Shown here: positions 26,880-39,750 of the stretch, piece after piece
Numbering within the stretch: position 1 is the stretch's first letter
How the letters are laid out: each line of letters opens with the position of its first letter
Assembly (NCBI RefSeq): GCF_035594125.1
Contig: NC_087198.1
Span: 7,011,082 to 7,075,081 of the forward strand
Reading direction: 5' to 3'
DNA length: 64,000 bases
Source: Scylla paramamosain
Lineage: Eukaryota > Arthropoda > Malacostraca > Decapoda > Portunidae
Translations under genes and position numbers: made by a program
Notes under the pieces: generated by a model
What the model saw: the letters and a program-made list of their open reading frames with translations, nothing else
Database searches by the model: none
Told to the model about the DNA's origin: nothing

Positions 26880-27470
26880 TTTCCTGTAATTGTTGAATGG
26901 ATGTTTCCGCAGCGGCCTATTTGTGTATATTGTATGGTTTGATTAAATTATTTGTTTTTAATGCCATAAAAAAGACTGTTATTAATCACAGCAATGCAGG
27001 AGGCATTTATTTTTTTCTTCATTCGTTAATCGCCGTATCTGTTATTTCCGTAGTGGATTTCCTTTTTCTTTTTTTCTTTTTCTTTTTTTTTTTTTTTTTG
27101 TAATGCATGGGAAAGAATCTTAGCTGTAACAGTAGTGCAGCAAACATTTATTTATTTATTTTTTTCCTGTCCTATCTGTTATTTCCGCAATGGGTTTCTG
27201 TTTTATTTCTTATTTTATTTATTTGTTTTTCAATGCAGGGTAAATTTCATAGTTGTAACAATAGTGTAGGAAACATTTTTTTTTCCATTTTTTAATCGCC
27301 ATACGTCATTCCCGCAGCGAGTTTTCTTATTTTTTTTCTTTGGTAATCCAGCAAAATGAATCTTAGTAATCTCAGTAATGCAAAAAACCATGAATTCTTC
27401 CTCTCTTTAATCGCTCTACCTTTTATTATTTTCCACAGTGACTTTCTCTTGTATAAATTCAAAGTTGATT
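26880..27470. repeat. Degenerate tandem repeat B (about 115-150 bp unit), unit 1
   Basis: Three or four diverged units begin near 27101, 27229 and 27344, with a partial one before. The shared order is AATGCA-GG-AAA, TAGTTGTAACA-TAGTG, AAACATTTATTT, TTAATCGCCATA, then TTCCGCAGTG-GTTTTCTT. Counterparts lie at about 39055-39640, 50870-51420 and, shortened by a deletion, 61866-62130. Confidence 0.6.
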
Positions 27471-27481
27471 CCTCTGTTTAA

Positions 27482-28230
27482 GTGCTCTTACACACGAGGA
27501 CACTAGTGTCCGCCACCGGTGTCGGACACTAGTTGCCTCCCATATTATCAAATGGAGCCTTTCACACGAGGCAACAGCTGTGTCCCAAGCAGACAACTTC
27601 CGGGCAACAGATATTTCGGTGTCTCGCTCCCGCAACACGTGGCGGACACTGACGGTTGCCGCCACTCACTGCAAAGCATTGTTTTAAATGGAAGCTTTCA
27701 CACGTAGCCACCAGTGTCCGCCACCGCTGCCCACTGGCCAGCTTCTCATGCTCAGTTTGACACCCACCATCATCCCATGATGGAAGGAGACGGCCTATCA
27801 AGGACAATTTCCAAGATGGTGGAGGAGAAGCTGAACACGGAGGACCTCATTTGTGAAATAGAAAAACTACCAGCACTATGGGACCCATCTTGTGAGGGAT
27901 ATGCAAATAAGATAGAAAAGCAGAGCTGCTGGAATGCAATAATGGTGATACTCATTCCTGATTTTGAAGACAAACCCCTCTCAGAAAAGAAAGAAATACG
28001 TAAGTCCTTTATGTTTATTTTTATTTTCTGTTTCATTACATGTTCACAAGGTAAGTGAAGAATCTACTGTGCTTACGTATACAAGTTTATTCATTATTAC
28101 ACACAAAAGTTACCCCATTCTTCCGACTGAGGTGTGTGAGTGGCTCACTAGTTGCCAGGCGGTGTCTTGAGCAAGGACACTAGTGTCCGACACCGGTGGC
28201 GTACACTAGTGTCCTCGTGTGTAAGAGCAC
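27482..28230 (+). mobile_element. Non-autonomous PIF/Harbinger element, only in unit 1
   Basis: A 749-bp insertion flanked by the 3-bp duplication TAA (27479-27481 and 28231-28233). Its terminal inverted repeats are about 52 bp with one mismatch, each starting GTGCTCTTACACACGAGG. Units 2 and 3 show the empty site with a single TAA, which proves the boundaries. A TWA target and CACACG-type ends fit PIF/Harbinger. Internally it repeats end-like modules (CTTTCACACGAGGCAAC, CTTTCACACGTAGCCAC). It keeps one MADF exon but no transposase, so it would need a transposase in trans. Confidence 0.93.
27777..27999 (+). pseudogene. Residual MADF exon inside the Harbinger derivative
   Basis: From the ATG at 27777 the frame reads MMEGDGLSRT, then LICEIEKLPALWDPSCEGYA and CWNAIMVILIPDFEDK. 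This is the first part of a MADF domain, with its LW, aromatic and tryptophan positions. It ends AAATAC before GTAAGT, a strong donor at 28000. The rest of the gene is gone and the element's right inverted repeat follows within about 230 bp. It is only distantly similar to the MADF protein at 20380-20979, so the two come from different Harbinger subfamilies. Confidence 0.75.
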
Positions 28231-28236
28231 TAAGTC

Positions 28237-28275
<39 letters not shown>

Positions 28276-28300
28276 GGCCTTAGTATAAGCGAGATACCTG

Positions 28301-28577
28301 GACCGCGGTAGCTCAGTCGGTAGCGTGTCTGACTACAATGTAGGAAGTATCGGGTTCGAATCCTGGTGACAGCTGGAACTTTTTTGAGACGATTGCTCGC
28401 TCCTAGGTTAGAAAGCCTTAAAGAGGTGCCGGTCAACTGTGATTGGTAACGTAAAGACGGTGGAAAAAGGAACTGTCCATTCTACTCTATATGCCGAGGC
28501 CCAGGAAGGGTGACGCAACGAGTACCAGTCCTGGGCCAACACTCGGAATACGCCACACCTTCACTTTTTTTTTTATT
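28301..28577 (+). ncRNA. tRNA-derived SINE-like element, unit 1
   Basis: The head (28302-28374) has a perfect RNA polymerase III A box, TAGCTCAGTCGG (28309-28320), and B box, GGTTCGAATCC (28353-28363), at tRNA spacing. The acceptor arms pair in only two or three of seven positions and the D and anticodon stems are weak, so it is not a working tRNA. An unrelated body of about 200 bp follows, ending at a run of ten T (28565-28574) that could terminate polymerase III. A (TC)n tract precedes it directly. Confidence 0.7.
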
Positions 28578-29242
28578 TTTATGGGAAACTATATTTTTTG
28601 TTTGTTTCTCAACATCAATAGTTCCCACAGTAGCTTTGTGCTAAATATTTTGCCAATTTTGCAGGATTTTTATTTTCTCTCCATCACGCGCTGGTAAAGT
28701 AACCTTAAAAACACAAATCTTTCTTTTTTTCTTTTTCTTTCATATTTCTTTTTCTTTATTTGTTTCTTTTTTATTTTTTCGTATTCGTTTTGTTCTTTTC
28801 CTTTCTGTACCTTTCTTGTTTTTTCCTTGCTCTATCTTTCATTATTTTCTTTTTTCCTTTATTTTCCTTCCTTTCAGCATTGTCCTCCTGCACTATTACA
28901 CGTTTTTCCTGTAAGCTTGATTGTTTGGTATTTAATTTCTTCCCCTGTCGCCTGCAAGGTATTAGTGCGTCATCATGAGTCCTGGCAGCAGTGAGCCCCG
29001 CCTTCCATCACAGCTAATATCTCCCAAGTTACACCGTCAACATCAAAACTTTCTTATTTTCCCGTCTGGTATTAAAAACCTACAATGGAGAGACTCACAG
29101 TAAAGTGTGTGTGTTTTTTTTTTCTGCAGTTTTCTTCATTTTTTTCTTAATTCTTGTTTTCTTTATTTTTGAGTTTTGTCTTTTTAATGTCTATGGAAGT
29201 GCCTGCTCCCTTGCCTGTCTGTCTGTCTGTCTGTCTGTCTGC

Positions 29243-29273
<31 letters not shown>

Positions 29274-29539
29274 CCTGTGTGTTTTTTTTGTTTGTTTTTT
29301 TTGTCAGTCCTGCTTGTGTGTAAGTTTGTCTGTCTGTAGAAATGTATGTACGTATGTTTTTTCACTTTACTTTTTTTTTATTTCATAATTTTTTTCGTTT
29401 TCTCTTCCTTTCCCTCTCCTGTTTTCTTTTTGTCGTGGGTTCTTTTTCATTTTCCTTCTTTCTTTCTTTCTTTTATTTTTTTTCCTTCTTTCGTTGTTTT
29501 TTACTTATTTCTTCACCTCCCTCCCTCCCTCCTAAGGCT

Positions 29540-29590
<51 letters not shown>

Positions 29591-29783
29591 TAATAGTAAT
29601 AATAATAATAAATAAATATATAGATAAATAAAAAAAAAAAGGACGACAGACTCACCTCCCCCGCCATCGAATCCCAACCTTTCATAATGACACCCAGAGC
29701 AAGATAAGCACAAGGCAATTGGAATGATGGAGGCGAACGTACGTCTGGATATTAGAACGTAAAGCTTTAGATTAACTTTGACT

Positions 29784-29905
<122 letters not shown>

Positions 29906-30042
29906 GATGTGCGTTAAGTGTCAGATGAAGAATGTATTAATTGTTGGTCCAGTGTAAGGCGTGTTAGAGTGTATTCTCACTCTTACTCTCGTGTTGTGTG
30001 TGTTTTTGATTGATGGAATAAGGACTGGGTTTATTTGAATTG

Positions 30043-30078
<36 letters not shown>

Positions 30079-31515
30079 AGAGGTAATAGGAAGTAATTTT
30101 CATCATCATTGCTGTCGTGTTCATTATCATTCTTTTTTAAATGTTTGTTGACATAGTTTTTGGCATAATCCAAATCCATCATCTTCAGTCCCCATCAGTA
30201 TTGGCAACTACTTGGTGCTGTTCCATCCTCACTTCTCGGTCTTTGCAAACCCTTGACATAAAGCAACTGTTTCATTCATATATTGATTTTTCTTCGATCA
30301 ATGTTCATGAAATTCACTGCCGTTTTTTCACCACGTTTCTCGAATACTTTCAAACAGGGAGAAAGTGAAGTTTGTCACACTGACTCATTCCTGAGGTGCA
30401 GGATTAATAGATAAATCAGAAAAAGTTATTAACATTGTTCATGATATAGAAAATCAATGTCTTTCATCCCCTTCAAAGTCACGTGGAAATGAAAGCATCT
30501 GTTAATCGAAATATGAAAGGAACCTCAAATGTAAATCAACTTTGACTTAGAATATATAAAAAAAAGAAAAAAAAAAGAATGATATAGAAAAAATATCTTC
30601 TTTTCTTGCAACCCACGAATGAAAATGAATGAATGAAAATACCCATTATTACATGAAAATACCCATTATTACTCTTATGGAAATGGTATAGGATATGAGT
30701 TTTCCCTTTTTCCTTCTGTTTTTTTTTTCCCTCTCTCACAGCATTTCCAAGGTGCCAGAATAAAAATACCTTACTTGGCTTAGCACGAAAATAGCCTCTA
30801 AAAAGTTATAGGTATTAAAGAAGAAAATTTGTCTAACAGTGAAAGGGTTAAGATGCATTTTTCTTTTTTTTTTTATGTCTGCAATCTGTCATGTTTCTGT
30901 ATCTTATTTTATTTACTTTATCTATTTTTTTCTTCTTTTTTCTTGCTCTGTCTTGAGGTGCGATTTTGCCTGTGTCCTGATCTTCTCTTGTACATTTTGT
31001 CATTGGATGCGCGGCGGAGACTTTCACAATTCGAATGACGTCAATTAATTGATTTTTTTTTTATCATTGTGCGATGAATGTTGTTATATTTTGCTTTGTG
31101 TTGATATATATATATTTTTTTTTTTGTATTTCTTGTTATCTTTATTTTTCCTTTATTTGTCCTCGTTTGTTGTGTCTGTAATGAGAATGAAACGCTTGGT
31201 GGCAACTCCAGGCTTTATTCAACAAAATACCAGGCTCTCATATCTGTAACAGATACAGACAAAAATAACTACCGACAATTACACAACACATTAACACATT
31301 CTGTCTCTTTCCATTCTCCTCCTCCCGTTTTCTTTTAAAGTACGACATAGAAGGAAGCCTTTATTTATTATTTTATTTTTATTTGCCTCTTTATTTTCTT
31401 TCATTGTTTTATTTGTTTTTTATTGCATTTATTTATTTATTTATTTATTTATCCTTTTGAACGATTTTTTTTATGTTTTTTGTTACCCAAAGCTTGACAT
31501 TTTTATCATCCTTCA

Positions 31516-31617
<102 letters not shown>

Positions 31618-31663
31618 CTCTGCAAAATAAAGATAAACTCGTAACGGATACACTGAACACAAC

Positions 31664-31835
<172 letters not shown>

Positions 31836-31878
31836 TTATCAGTCGTCTTAACCGAACAAGCAAACCAGCTCATGACTC

Positions 31879-31960
<82 letters not shown>

Positions 31961-32039
31961 AAGTGATTCGTTTTGTTGGCCAAAGGGAGAGTCGAGGAGA
32001 GGAACAAACGGGTCGCCTCCAGTTTTTGTCATCGGAGTA

Positions 32040-33400
32040 AATATTTGGGGGAGGAGGAAGAGGAGGAGGAGGAGGAGGAAGATATAGAACTGTTTTTGAA
32101 GGAGGAATATATCTAAGGCTGGAAACTGTAGGAGAGGGAGGAAGATGAAGAACTGCTTTTGAAGGAGGAGGAATATATCTAAGGCTGGAAACTGTAAGAG
32201 GGGGAGGAAGAGGAGGAGGAGGAGAAAGTTGTGTTTTTTGAAGGAGAGTGTGAAAGAGAAGACCCAGAGATGGAGAGCATAAGGAAGGGAAGTTAAAAAT
32301 GATGATCAAGAGTGACGAAGAACAGGAACAAGAAAAGAAGAACCGTTTGGTGAGAAGAGTAAAAAAAAAAAAAACAATCTTAAGTGGAAAATGTAAGAAA
32401 GAGAGGTGAAGAAGATAAGTAAAAGAAAAAAAGAGGAGGAAAAGAAGGAGTAGGGAAAAGATTACAAATACGAAGAGAAATAGAGATTGAGAGGAAAGGA
32501 GGAAGAGGGATGTTGATGGAGGAGGAGAAGGGGAGGGGAGGGATTCCAAGGGTAGAGACTAGAAGGAAAGGTGGAAATTAAGGAGATGCGGGAGATAATT
32601 CTATTGGAGGAAAGGGAGGTGATGACCAAAGGAGGAGGAGGAGGAGGAGGAGGAGGAGGAGGAGGAGGGAAAGAAAATCGACATGAAGGAAAAAAAAAAG
32701 GAAGAATGAGGATGATCTGAGCAGGAGGACGAAAGAGAGAAATAAAAGAGAAGGAGGAGGAGGAGGGGAAGGAGGAAGAAGAAGAAGATAAGGAGAAGCA
32801 TAAAAGAAGCTCATGGATAAGAAAAGAAAAGAAGATGTGAAGAGGGAATGAAAGAAAAAAGACAATAGAGAAGAGAAGAAGAAATATGATGGAGAGAAAC
32901 ATAAAAAAAACAGTACATGTAAACAAGAGAAGAAAATTGAGAATTATTTTGAGTGAAAATGATATGAAGAGGAGAGAAAAATGTAGGGAAGAGAAGGAAG
33001 AAAAAACGGAGGAGGAAGAGGAGGAGCAGGAGGAAGAGGAGGAGGAGGAGGAAGAAGAAAAAGGAGAAACGAAGAAACACACGTAGATAGAAAAAAAGAA
33101 AGATAAGAAAGACAGAATATTTAAAGACGAGATGAAGAAGAGATGGTAGAGAAGAAGAGGAGGAGGAGGAGGAGGGGGAGGCGAAAAGAGAGTGGGGTGG
33201 AGGGGAAGGAGGCAGGTGAGGAAACGGAAAGTGCTAATATTGCTTTTTTCCTTCCCCTGCTCTTGTAGACTTCAGGTGGGGAGGAGGAGGGGCGGAGCGA
33301 GGCGGGCCGGGGCGGGGCGGGGTGAGAGGTGAGAGCCGCGGAAAATAAAGGCAAATGCGGGAAGAGAGAGATAAACTTGGGTGCATTTTGCGAACAATGG
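32040..33400. repeat. Kilobase purine-rich block with 66-bp minisatellite, unit 1
   Basis: About 1.3 kb of almost pure A and G on the plus strand, with (GGA)n runs near 32630-32670 and 33005-33055. At its left end a 66-bp unit containing TATATCTAAGGCTGGAAACT occurs at 32113 and 32179. Counterparts lie at about 43315-44770 and 54715-55960. Frames through it are artefacts. Confidence 0.85.
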
Positions 33401-33402
33401 AC

Positions 33403-33488
<86 letters not shown>

Positions 33489-33492
<4 letters not shown>

Positions 33493-34075
33493 CACTGAGG
33501 CGCCATTCCCTGAATTTAGCAGTCAAAAAAAGGCTTATCCAAAAGAGGGTGAAGTGTAATGAGTAAATGTGAATAATTATGAGTGGATGAGTAACTGAAC
33601 GTATCACTGAGTGCCAGTGAATATGAAGCGAGGATATCTGAGAAAAAAAAAAAAAAAACATGGTGATTTTGATGTATCTTTTGAAAACCGATTGGACACG
33701 GACAGGACACTGACAGGCTGGAAATGTGTGTGAATTACTGGAATTGTGTGGTGGTGGATCGTATAAGCTTACTGCCGGTAAAAAAAAAAAAAAAAAGAGG
33801 AGCCGTTTATTGCGGTGACAGAGAGTGGAGTGTTGCGTGGGTGAGCAATGAATGTAGAAGTGAATGTTGAGGTGAGTGAGTGAAGTGAAAGGTGATCTCT
33901 CTCTGCACTCGAGGGTTTCAATATTAATCTGGTTTTAGTTGAGTGAGTTGCCGGTCGTTGTCAAAGTTATAGGGACATGGAATTGGGTGTGTTTTTGTTA
34001 ATGAAAGGAATGTATCACTATTTTTCACGTAAGAGGAACACTGGCGTAGGGCAACAAGAGGAAGGAAAAATGGAA
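33489..34075 (-). mobile_element. Diverged LINE 3'-end fragments, unit 1
   Basis: CCACTGAGGCGCCATTCCCT at 33491, with CAGTCAAAAAAAGGCTTATCC after it, resembles the 3' end of the Jockey-like element at 25700-25770. A second remnant at about 34028-34060, CGTAAGAGGAACACTGGC followed by GTAGGGCAACAAG, resembles the terminal tip of that element. Both are short and diverged, and are repeated in units 2 and 3. Confidence 0.5.
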
Positions 34076-34382
34076 TCACTCTTGAACTATGTATATTTAA
34101 AATGCATTACGGTTTTCAAGGTATGAATATTAAGCTATGTATATTTTAATGTATTACTATTTTAAAATGTGCATTGAAAGCTTCTCTTCATTGTAAGGAG
34201 AAGAAAGTGAAGGATTAACTGTCATTTTGTTGATTTGAAGGTTATTCTACAAAATTTATTATATATGGGGAAAAAAAAATACATATAAGTGTTGCGTCTG
34301 GAAGAGAAGTACTGGTGATGACAAATATACTGGCTCAAATTAAGTTGTCGTGCAGTAATGAAAAAATGGAGGATTTTTTCTT

Positions 34383-34602
34383 TTGTTCTTTTATCCTCCT
34401 CTTATCTTCCTTGCTTCCTTTCAGTATATTTTCTTCATATTGACAAATATTTTTTATTCTAATACAGAGTTCAATTATCAACTTTTTTTTTTTTGTTCTT
34501 TTATCCTCCTCTTATCTTCCTTGCTTCCTTTCAGTATATTTTCTTCATATTGACAAATATTTTTTGTTCTAATACAGAGTTCAATTATCCACTTTTTTTT
34601 TG
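34383..34602. repeat. 110-bp tandem duplication, only in unit 1
   Basis: The segment from TTGTTCTTTTATCCTCCTC to the T-run after CAATTATC occurs twice in a row (34383-34492 and 34493-34602). The copies differ at very few positions. Units 2 and 3 have one copy, so this duplication is younger than the large array. Confidence 0.9.
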
Positions 34603-34979
34603 TGTGTGGTATTTCCAGTCTTCGTAATTGTTCTCTTTGTCCTCCTCGTCCCAACCTCTTAACAGTGACCAAAATATCTCCTGCTGTTTGGTTTTCCTTT
34701 CTAATCCTCCTCCTCCTCTTCCTCCTCCTCCTCCTCCTCTCTTGGTCCGTTCCCTGGTGCTGCACACAGATCACACACACGGCAGTGGTGATGCTTCTGG
34801 CGGTGGTGGTGATGGCAATGGCGCCAGTCTGCAGGTGATGGTTATGGTGGCGGCGGTGGTGGTGGTGGTGGCGGTGGCGGTAACGGTGGTGATGGTGGTT
34901 AATAAATTCGCTTGGTAATGAAGGGAGTTTGTAATGGTGAAGTTGGCAGTGATAGTTACCGGAAACGTACGTGTGTGTG

Positions 34980-35014
<35 letters not shown>

Positions 35015-35341
35015 GTAGACTCTTCATACATAGCGTGAAAAAAAAAATAAAGAAAACAAAAGCAGACGTAACTATTTGACTTACCTTTAAATTCCCAACC
35101 CACGTGACTCATTGTTTTGTCCAAGCTTCTACCACCACCTCTTCATACCTTCCATATTTACCATTTACCTGCCCATCCCAAATGACTCGTTCCTGCATCT
35201 TAGCTGTACGTGATGCAACAGAGGGCGGGAGTAGCCACAGGGCGCAGCGTATCTAAGAGCAGAGGAGGGGAGAGGAAGGGGGAGGAGTTGATAGGAGGAT
35301 AGAAGAGAGGAGCGGAGTGGCAATTTCACGCTCAAGTCAGG

Positions 35342-35415
<74 letters not shown>

Positions 35416-35519
35416 AGCTGACATAAAGGAAATAAAGTGTGAAAAATAAAGGAGAAAATGGATATGAAAGATGATTACGAAGAGAAAGAGAGAAGAGGAA
35501 GTTTATGTAAAAGTGATAC

Positions 35520-35598
<79 letters not shown>

Positions 35599-35732
35599 CA
35601 AGAGAGAAGCAAAAGCCAAGTATTAGCTTGTATCGCGGTAGAGGAGCAGGTGTTGTGTCATCGGTGCTTCCCTCACGCAAACAACAACACACAGCGACAG
35701 AATTTTGACTGAAGAAACACAGAGAAAGAGAT

Positions 35733-35772
<40 letters not shown>

Positions 35773-35861
35773 GCTCTTCTTGTTTCTCTTGTCTCTTGTC
35801 AGAAAGTGAAAATAAATATCTGGAAAAGAAGGAAAGTATTTCACTCCTATTACACAAACAC

Positions 35862-35950
<89 letters not shown>

Positions 35951-36114
35951 ACTTTATTAATTTATCTCTATGTCTATCTCTGTTTCTTCTTTTGATTTTC
36001 ATTGTTTATTTTCTTTCCTTGTCTATCCTTCCCTCTTCCTTCTTTTTTTTTTCTTTTACCCAGATACTTTATCTCCCTTGTTCCATCCTTTCTCCTTTCT
36101 TCCTTTTCGATTTT

Positions 36115-36213
<99 letters not shown>

Positions 36214-36759
36214 TTATTTTCCTTTATCCTTCCTTCTTTCCTTCCTATTTTTTACTCTTGGTTTTCGGTTACCACGTTATTTTTACCTCCCTTTTTTTCT
36301 GGCTCTCTTTCTCTCTTCTTCCTTTCGATTTTGAAGCTTAATTAATTTTCATTATCTATCCTCCTTCCTTCCTTCTCTCGATTTTCGTTTGTTCTGTTCT
36401 TTTATCTCTTCTGTTTGTTCCTTCTCCCTTCTTTATCTTGATTTATCTTCTTCCTCTATCCTTCTTTCTCCTTCCTTTGTGTAGATTTTCGTTTATTTAT
36501 TATTTAATCTTCCTTCACCATCTTTCTTCCTTCTTTTCTCTACGTTTTCCATTTATTCCATTACATTATCTTCCTTTGTCTCTCCTCCCTTCCCTCTTCC
36601 CTTTCTAGATTTTCTTTCCTCTTTCACTTTTCTTTTTCCTCCATCTTGGACTGTTACCTCTTTTTCTCTGCCTTTCCCTTTAATTTCTCTCTCTTCCCAG
36701 TTCTACATTTCATTCTGTTCATTTCCTGTTAGCACCTGGGACACTCTCTCTTCTCTCTC

Positions 36760-36839
<80 letters not shown>

Positions 36840-37813
36840 ACTCTTCATATTTTGTGTCTATTATGTTTCTTCCTCTTCCTCCATCCACCGTCTCACTTCC
36901 ATCGTCGCTTCCTCCTCCTTCATCCACCGTCTCACTTCCATCGTCGCTCATTTTTCTTTTCTTTATTTTTCTTTTATTTTTCTTCTTTTTTTCACGTTTT
37001 TCTTTCCTCCATTCACTGTGTCTATTTCTAGCCCTTCTTTCTTGTCTTCTATCCTTCTTTTTGTTTTTCTTCTTTTTCCCTCTTTCATATTAGTCTTTTC
37101 TATAATTTCCATATTCCAATTTTACCTTCCTTTCTTTCCTTTTTATTCATCTTTTATATCTTTTTTTTTTTTCGTATTCTTCCTCCTCACTTTTCCTTTT
37201 ACTTACTGCTCTTCTTTGTCCCTTCCACCTCTTACAACTTTCTGTCCTTCCTCCTCCTCCTCCTCCTCCTCCTCCTCCTCCTCCTCCTCCCACTTTGCAG
37301 AACCCTCCACTTCTCCACTCCCGCCTCCCTTTCAACTCTTCCTCCTCCATTTGTCCCTCCCTTTCTCTTCACTTCCCCGAGTTTTGTCGGGTAGTGGACG
37401 TGTTGGTGTTGTTATTGTCGTTTTTGATATGTTAAGTGATCCCTGAGTGACTCTTTTTCCCTTGTGGTGCGTGGAAGAATACAACACTTCTCATTTTTTC
37501 TCTTTTATTTTTTTTTCCTCCGTTACCAGGGAGTTGCTGGGTTACATTTCCTGACAATATTTTTTGCTCTCATGCTTACTTACTTGTCTTGTCTCTTGTC
37601 TGCTGTTTGGTGTTCAGTGTTTTCTCTCATCCAGCGTCTCCTTTAATTTAGTCTGTACAAAGCAAAACACTTCTTTTTACAAGTTTTATATGCGTTTTTT
37701 TTTTTTTTTTGACCTCTTCATGTCTCTGATCAAAAAATACAGAGAGCAAAATGAAAACAACAAAATATCCTTCATTCTCGCTTTTATGAACTTTGAGAAG
37801 AAAAGGCACGTAA

Positions 37814-38064
37814 CAAAAAAAAAATAAATAAATAAATAGATAAATAAAAAATAAAAGCCAACTGAGACGCCATTCCCTTAAAAGTGTCCAAAGCAGTAGT
37901 CAAAAACTGAAGGATAAGTGTCTTGAAAAATCCCTCTTGAAGGAATTCGAGTCAGAGGAAGGTGGAAATACAGAAGCAGGCAGGGAGTTCCAGAGTTTAC
38001 CAGAGAAAGGGATGAATGACTGAGAATACTGGTCAACTCCTGCATTAGAGAGGCGGACAGAATA
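37814..38064 (-). mobile_element. Jockey-like LINE 3' end, unit 2
   Basis: Same fragment as in unit 1 but the terminal 3' tip with TTGGCCAGTGTCC is deleted and replaced by an A-rich run joined to GCACGTAAC. Unit 4 shares this deletion. Confidence 0.87.
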
Positions 38065-39658
38065 GGTTGGTCAGTTTAGTTAACTCCTTAGGTGTCTTGA
38101 TGTTCCTCTGTTATATATAAGACGCAGAAAGATGAAAAAGCATAATTAGGAATATATTTATTAACCTGGAAAGTTGAAATGTCATCTTTGTTCACCTGAA
38201 AAGTATCTTGTGATTGGTTCATATTGTTCACCTGAGTGGTTTAGAAATTCTGCCTGTCTCCAGTTTATTAGTTACGATGTTCCTCGTGGTTCAACTTGTT
38301 CACCTGGGAAATTGAAATGCCATCTTTGTTCACCTGAGAAAATAGCTGGTAGCTTTTTCACATTGCTCACCTTAGCAATATGGAACTTTTGTTTTTCTCC
38401 AGTTCATTAATCGTTTTTTTTCTCGTGTTTATCTGAAAAAAAAAAATGATTAGTTAATTATCTAGAAAGTTGAAATTCCACCTTTGTTCACGAGAAAAGC
38501 GCTCTATTTAAATTGGTCACCTAAGTAACATAGGAGTTGTCTTTCTTCAGTTCACAAGTCACCTTGTCTCTCGTGTCTGAGAACTGAATGAACAACCTGG
38601 AAAGTTGAAATGCCACCTTCCTTAACCAGAGGAAAATGCCCCGATCACATTGCACACCTGAGTGGCATGGAACTGCTGCCTTTCTCAACATTATTAGTTC
38701 TGCTGATTTGCGAGTTTACCTGCAAAGCTGAAATGGCGTCTTTGCTCACCTGATAACTCACAGGAGCTCTTACTTCCCTCTCTTTAGCAGTCCAGGTGGT
38801 TCTCGTCTTCACCTGAGCGGGAAGCGTGTTAATTAAGCATGAGTGAAGCGTTCATCCCCCGCGGCGCTAATAATATACGAGTGCTCCCTCCCCTTGCCTC
38901 TGTGCTGAGTCCTTGGGGGAGCGTAATGGCTGGCGCGGCGCCCCTCATGACGCTCCGCCGCCCCCTCAGATCCCTGACGGAAAATGTGATAATCTGGGGG
39001 AAAAAAAAAAGTCTTGGTTGTAAGAGATTGTGAGAACTTTTACTTTTTTTTTTTTCCTGTAATTGTTGAATGGATGTTTCCGCAGCGGCCTATTTGTGTA
39101 TATTGTATGGTTTGATTAATTTATTTGTTTTTAATGCCATAAAAAAGACTGTTATTAATCACAGCAATGCAGGAGGCATTTATTTTTTTCTTCATTCGTT
39201 AATCGCCGTATGTGTTATTTCCGTAATGGATTTCCTTTTTTCTTCTTTTCTTTTTCTTTTTTTTTTTTTTGTAATGCATGGGAAAGAATCTTAGCTGTAA
39301 CAGTAGTGCAGCAAACATTTATTTATTTATTTTTTTCCTGTCCTATATGTTATTTCCGCAATGGGTTTCTGTTTTATTTCTTATTTTATTTATTTATTTT
39401 TTTTCAATGCAGGGTAAATTTCATAGTTGTAACAATAGTGTAGGAAACATTTTTTTTTCTATTTTTTAATCGCCATACGTCATTCCCGCAGTGAGTTTTC
39501 TTATTTTTTTTCTTTGGTAATCCAGCGAAATGAATCTTAGTAATCTCAGTAATGCAAGAAACAATGAATTCTTCCTCTCTTTAATCGCTCTACCTTTTAC
39601 TATTTTCCACAGTGACTTTCTCTTGTATAAATTCAAAGTTGCTTCCTCTGTTTAAGTC

Positions 39659-39725
<67 letters not shown>

Positions 39726-39750
39726 GGTCTTAGTATAACCAAAATACCTG

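Noticed and set aside
28302..28374. Functional tRNA gene
   Set aside because: A and B boxes are perfect, but the acceptor stem pairs at only two or three of seven positions and the anticodon stem is weak. A tRNA-derived SINE explains the data better.
32462..33082. Minus-strand frames of 150-285 aa in the purine-rich blocks
   Set aside because: They are the complement of A/G-rich low-complexity DNA. Indels between units change the frame freely.
38839..39033. Small protein starting MSEAFIPRGANNIRV in units 2 and 3
   Set aside because: A one-base insertion in unit 1 shifts the frame, unit 4 lacks the segment, and no homology or splice site supports it. It is GC-rich spacer between the two degenerate repeats.
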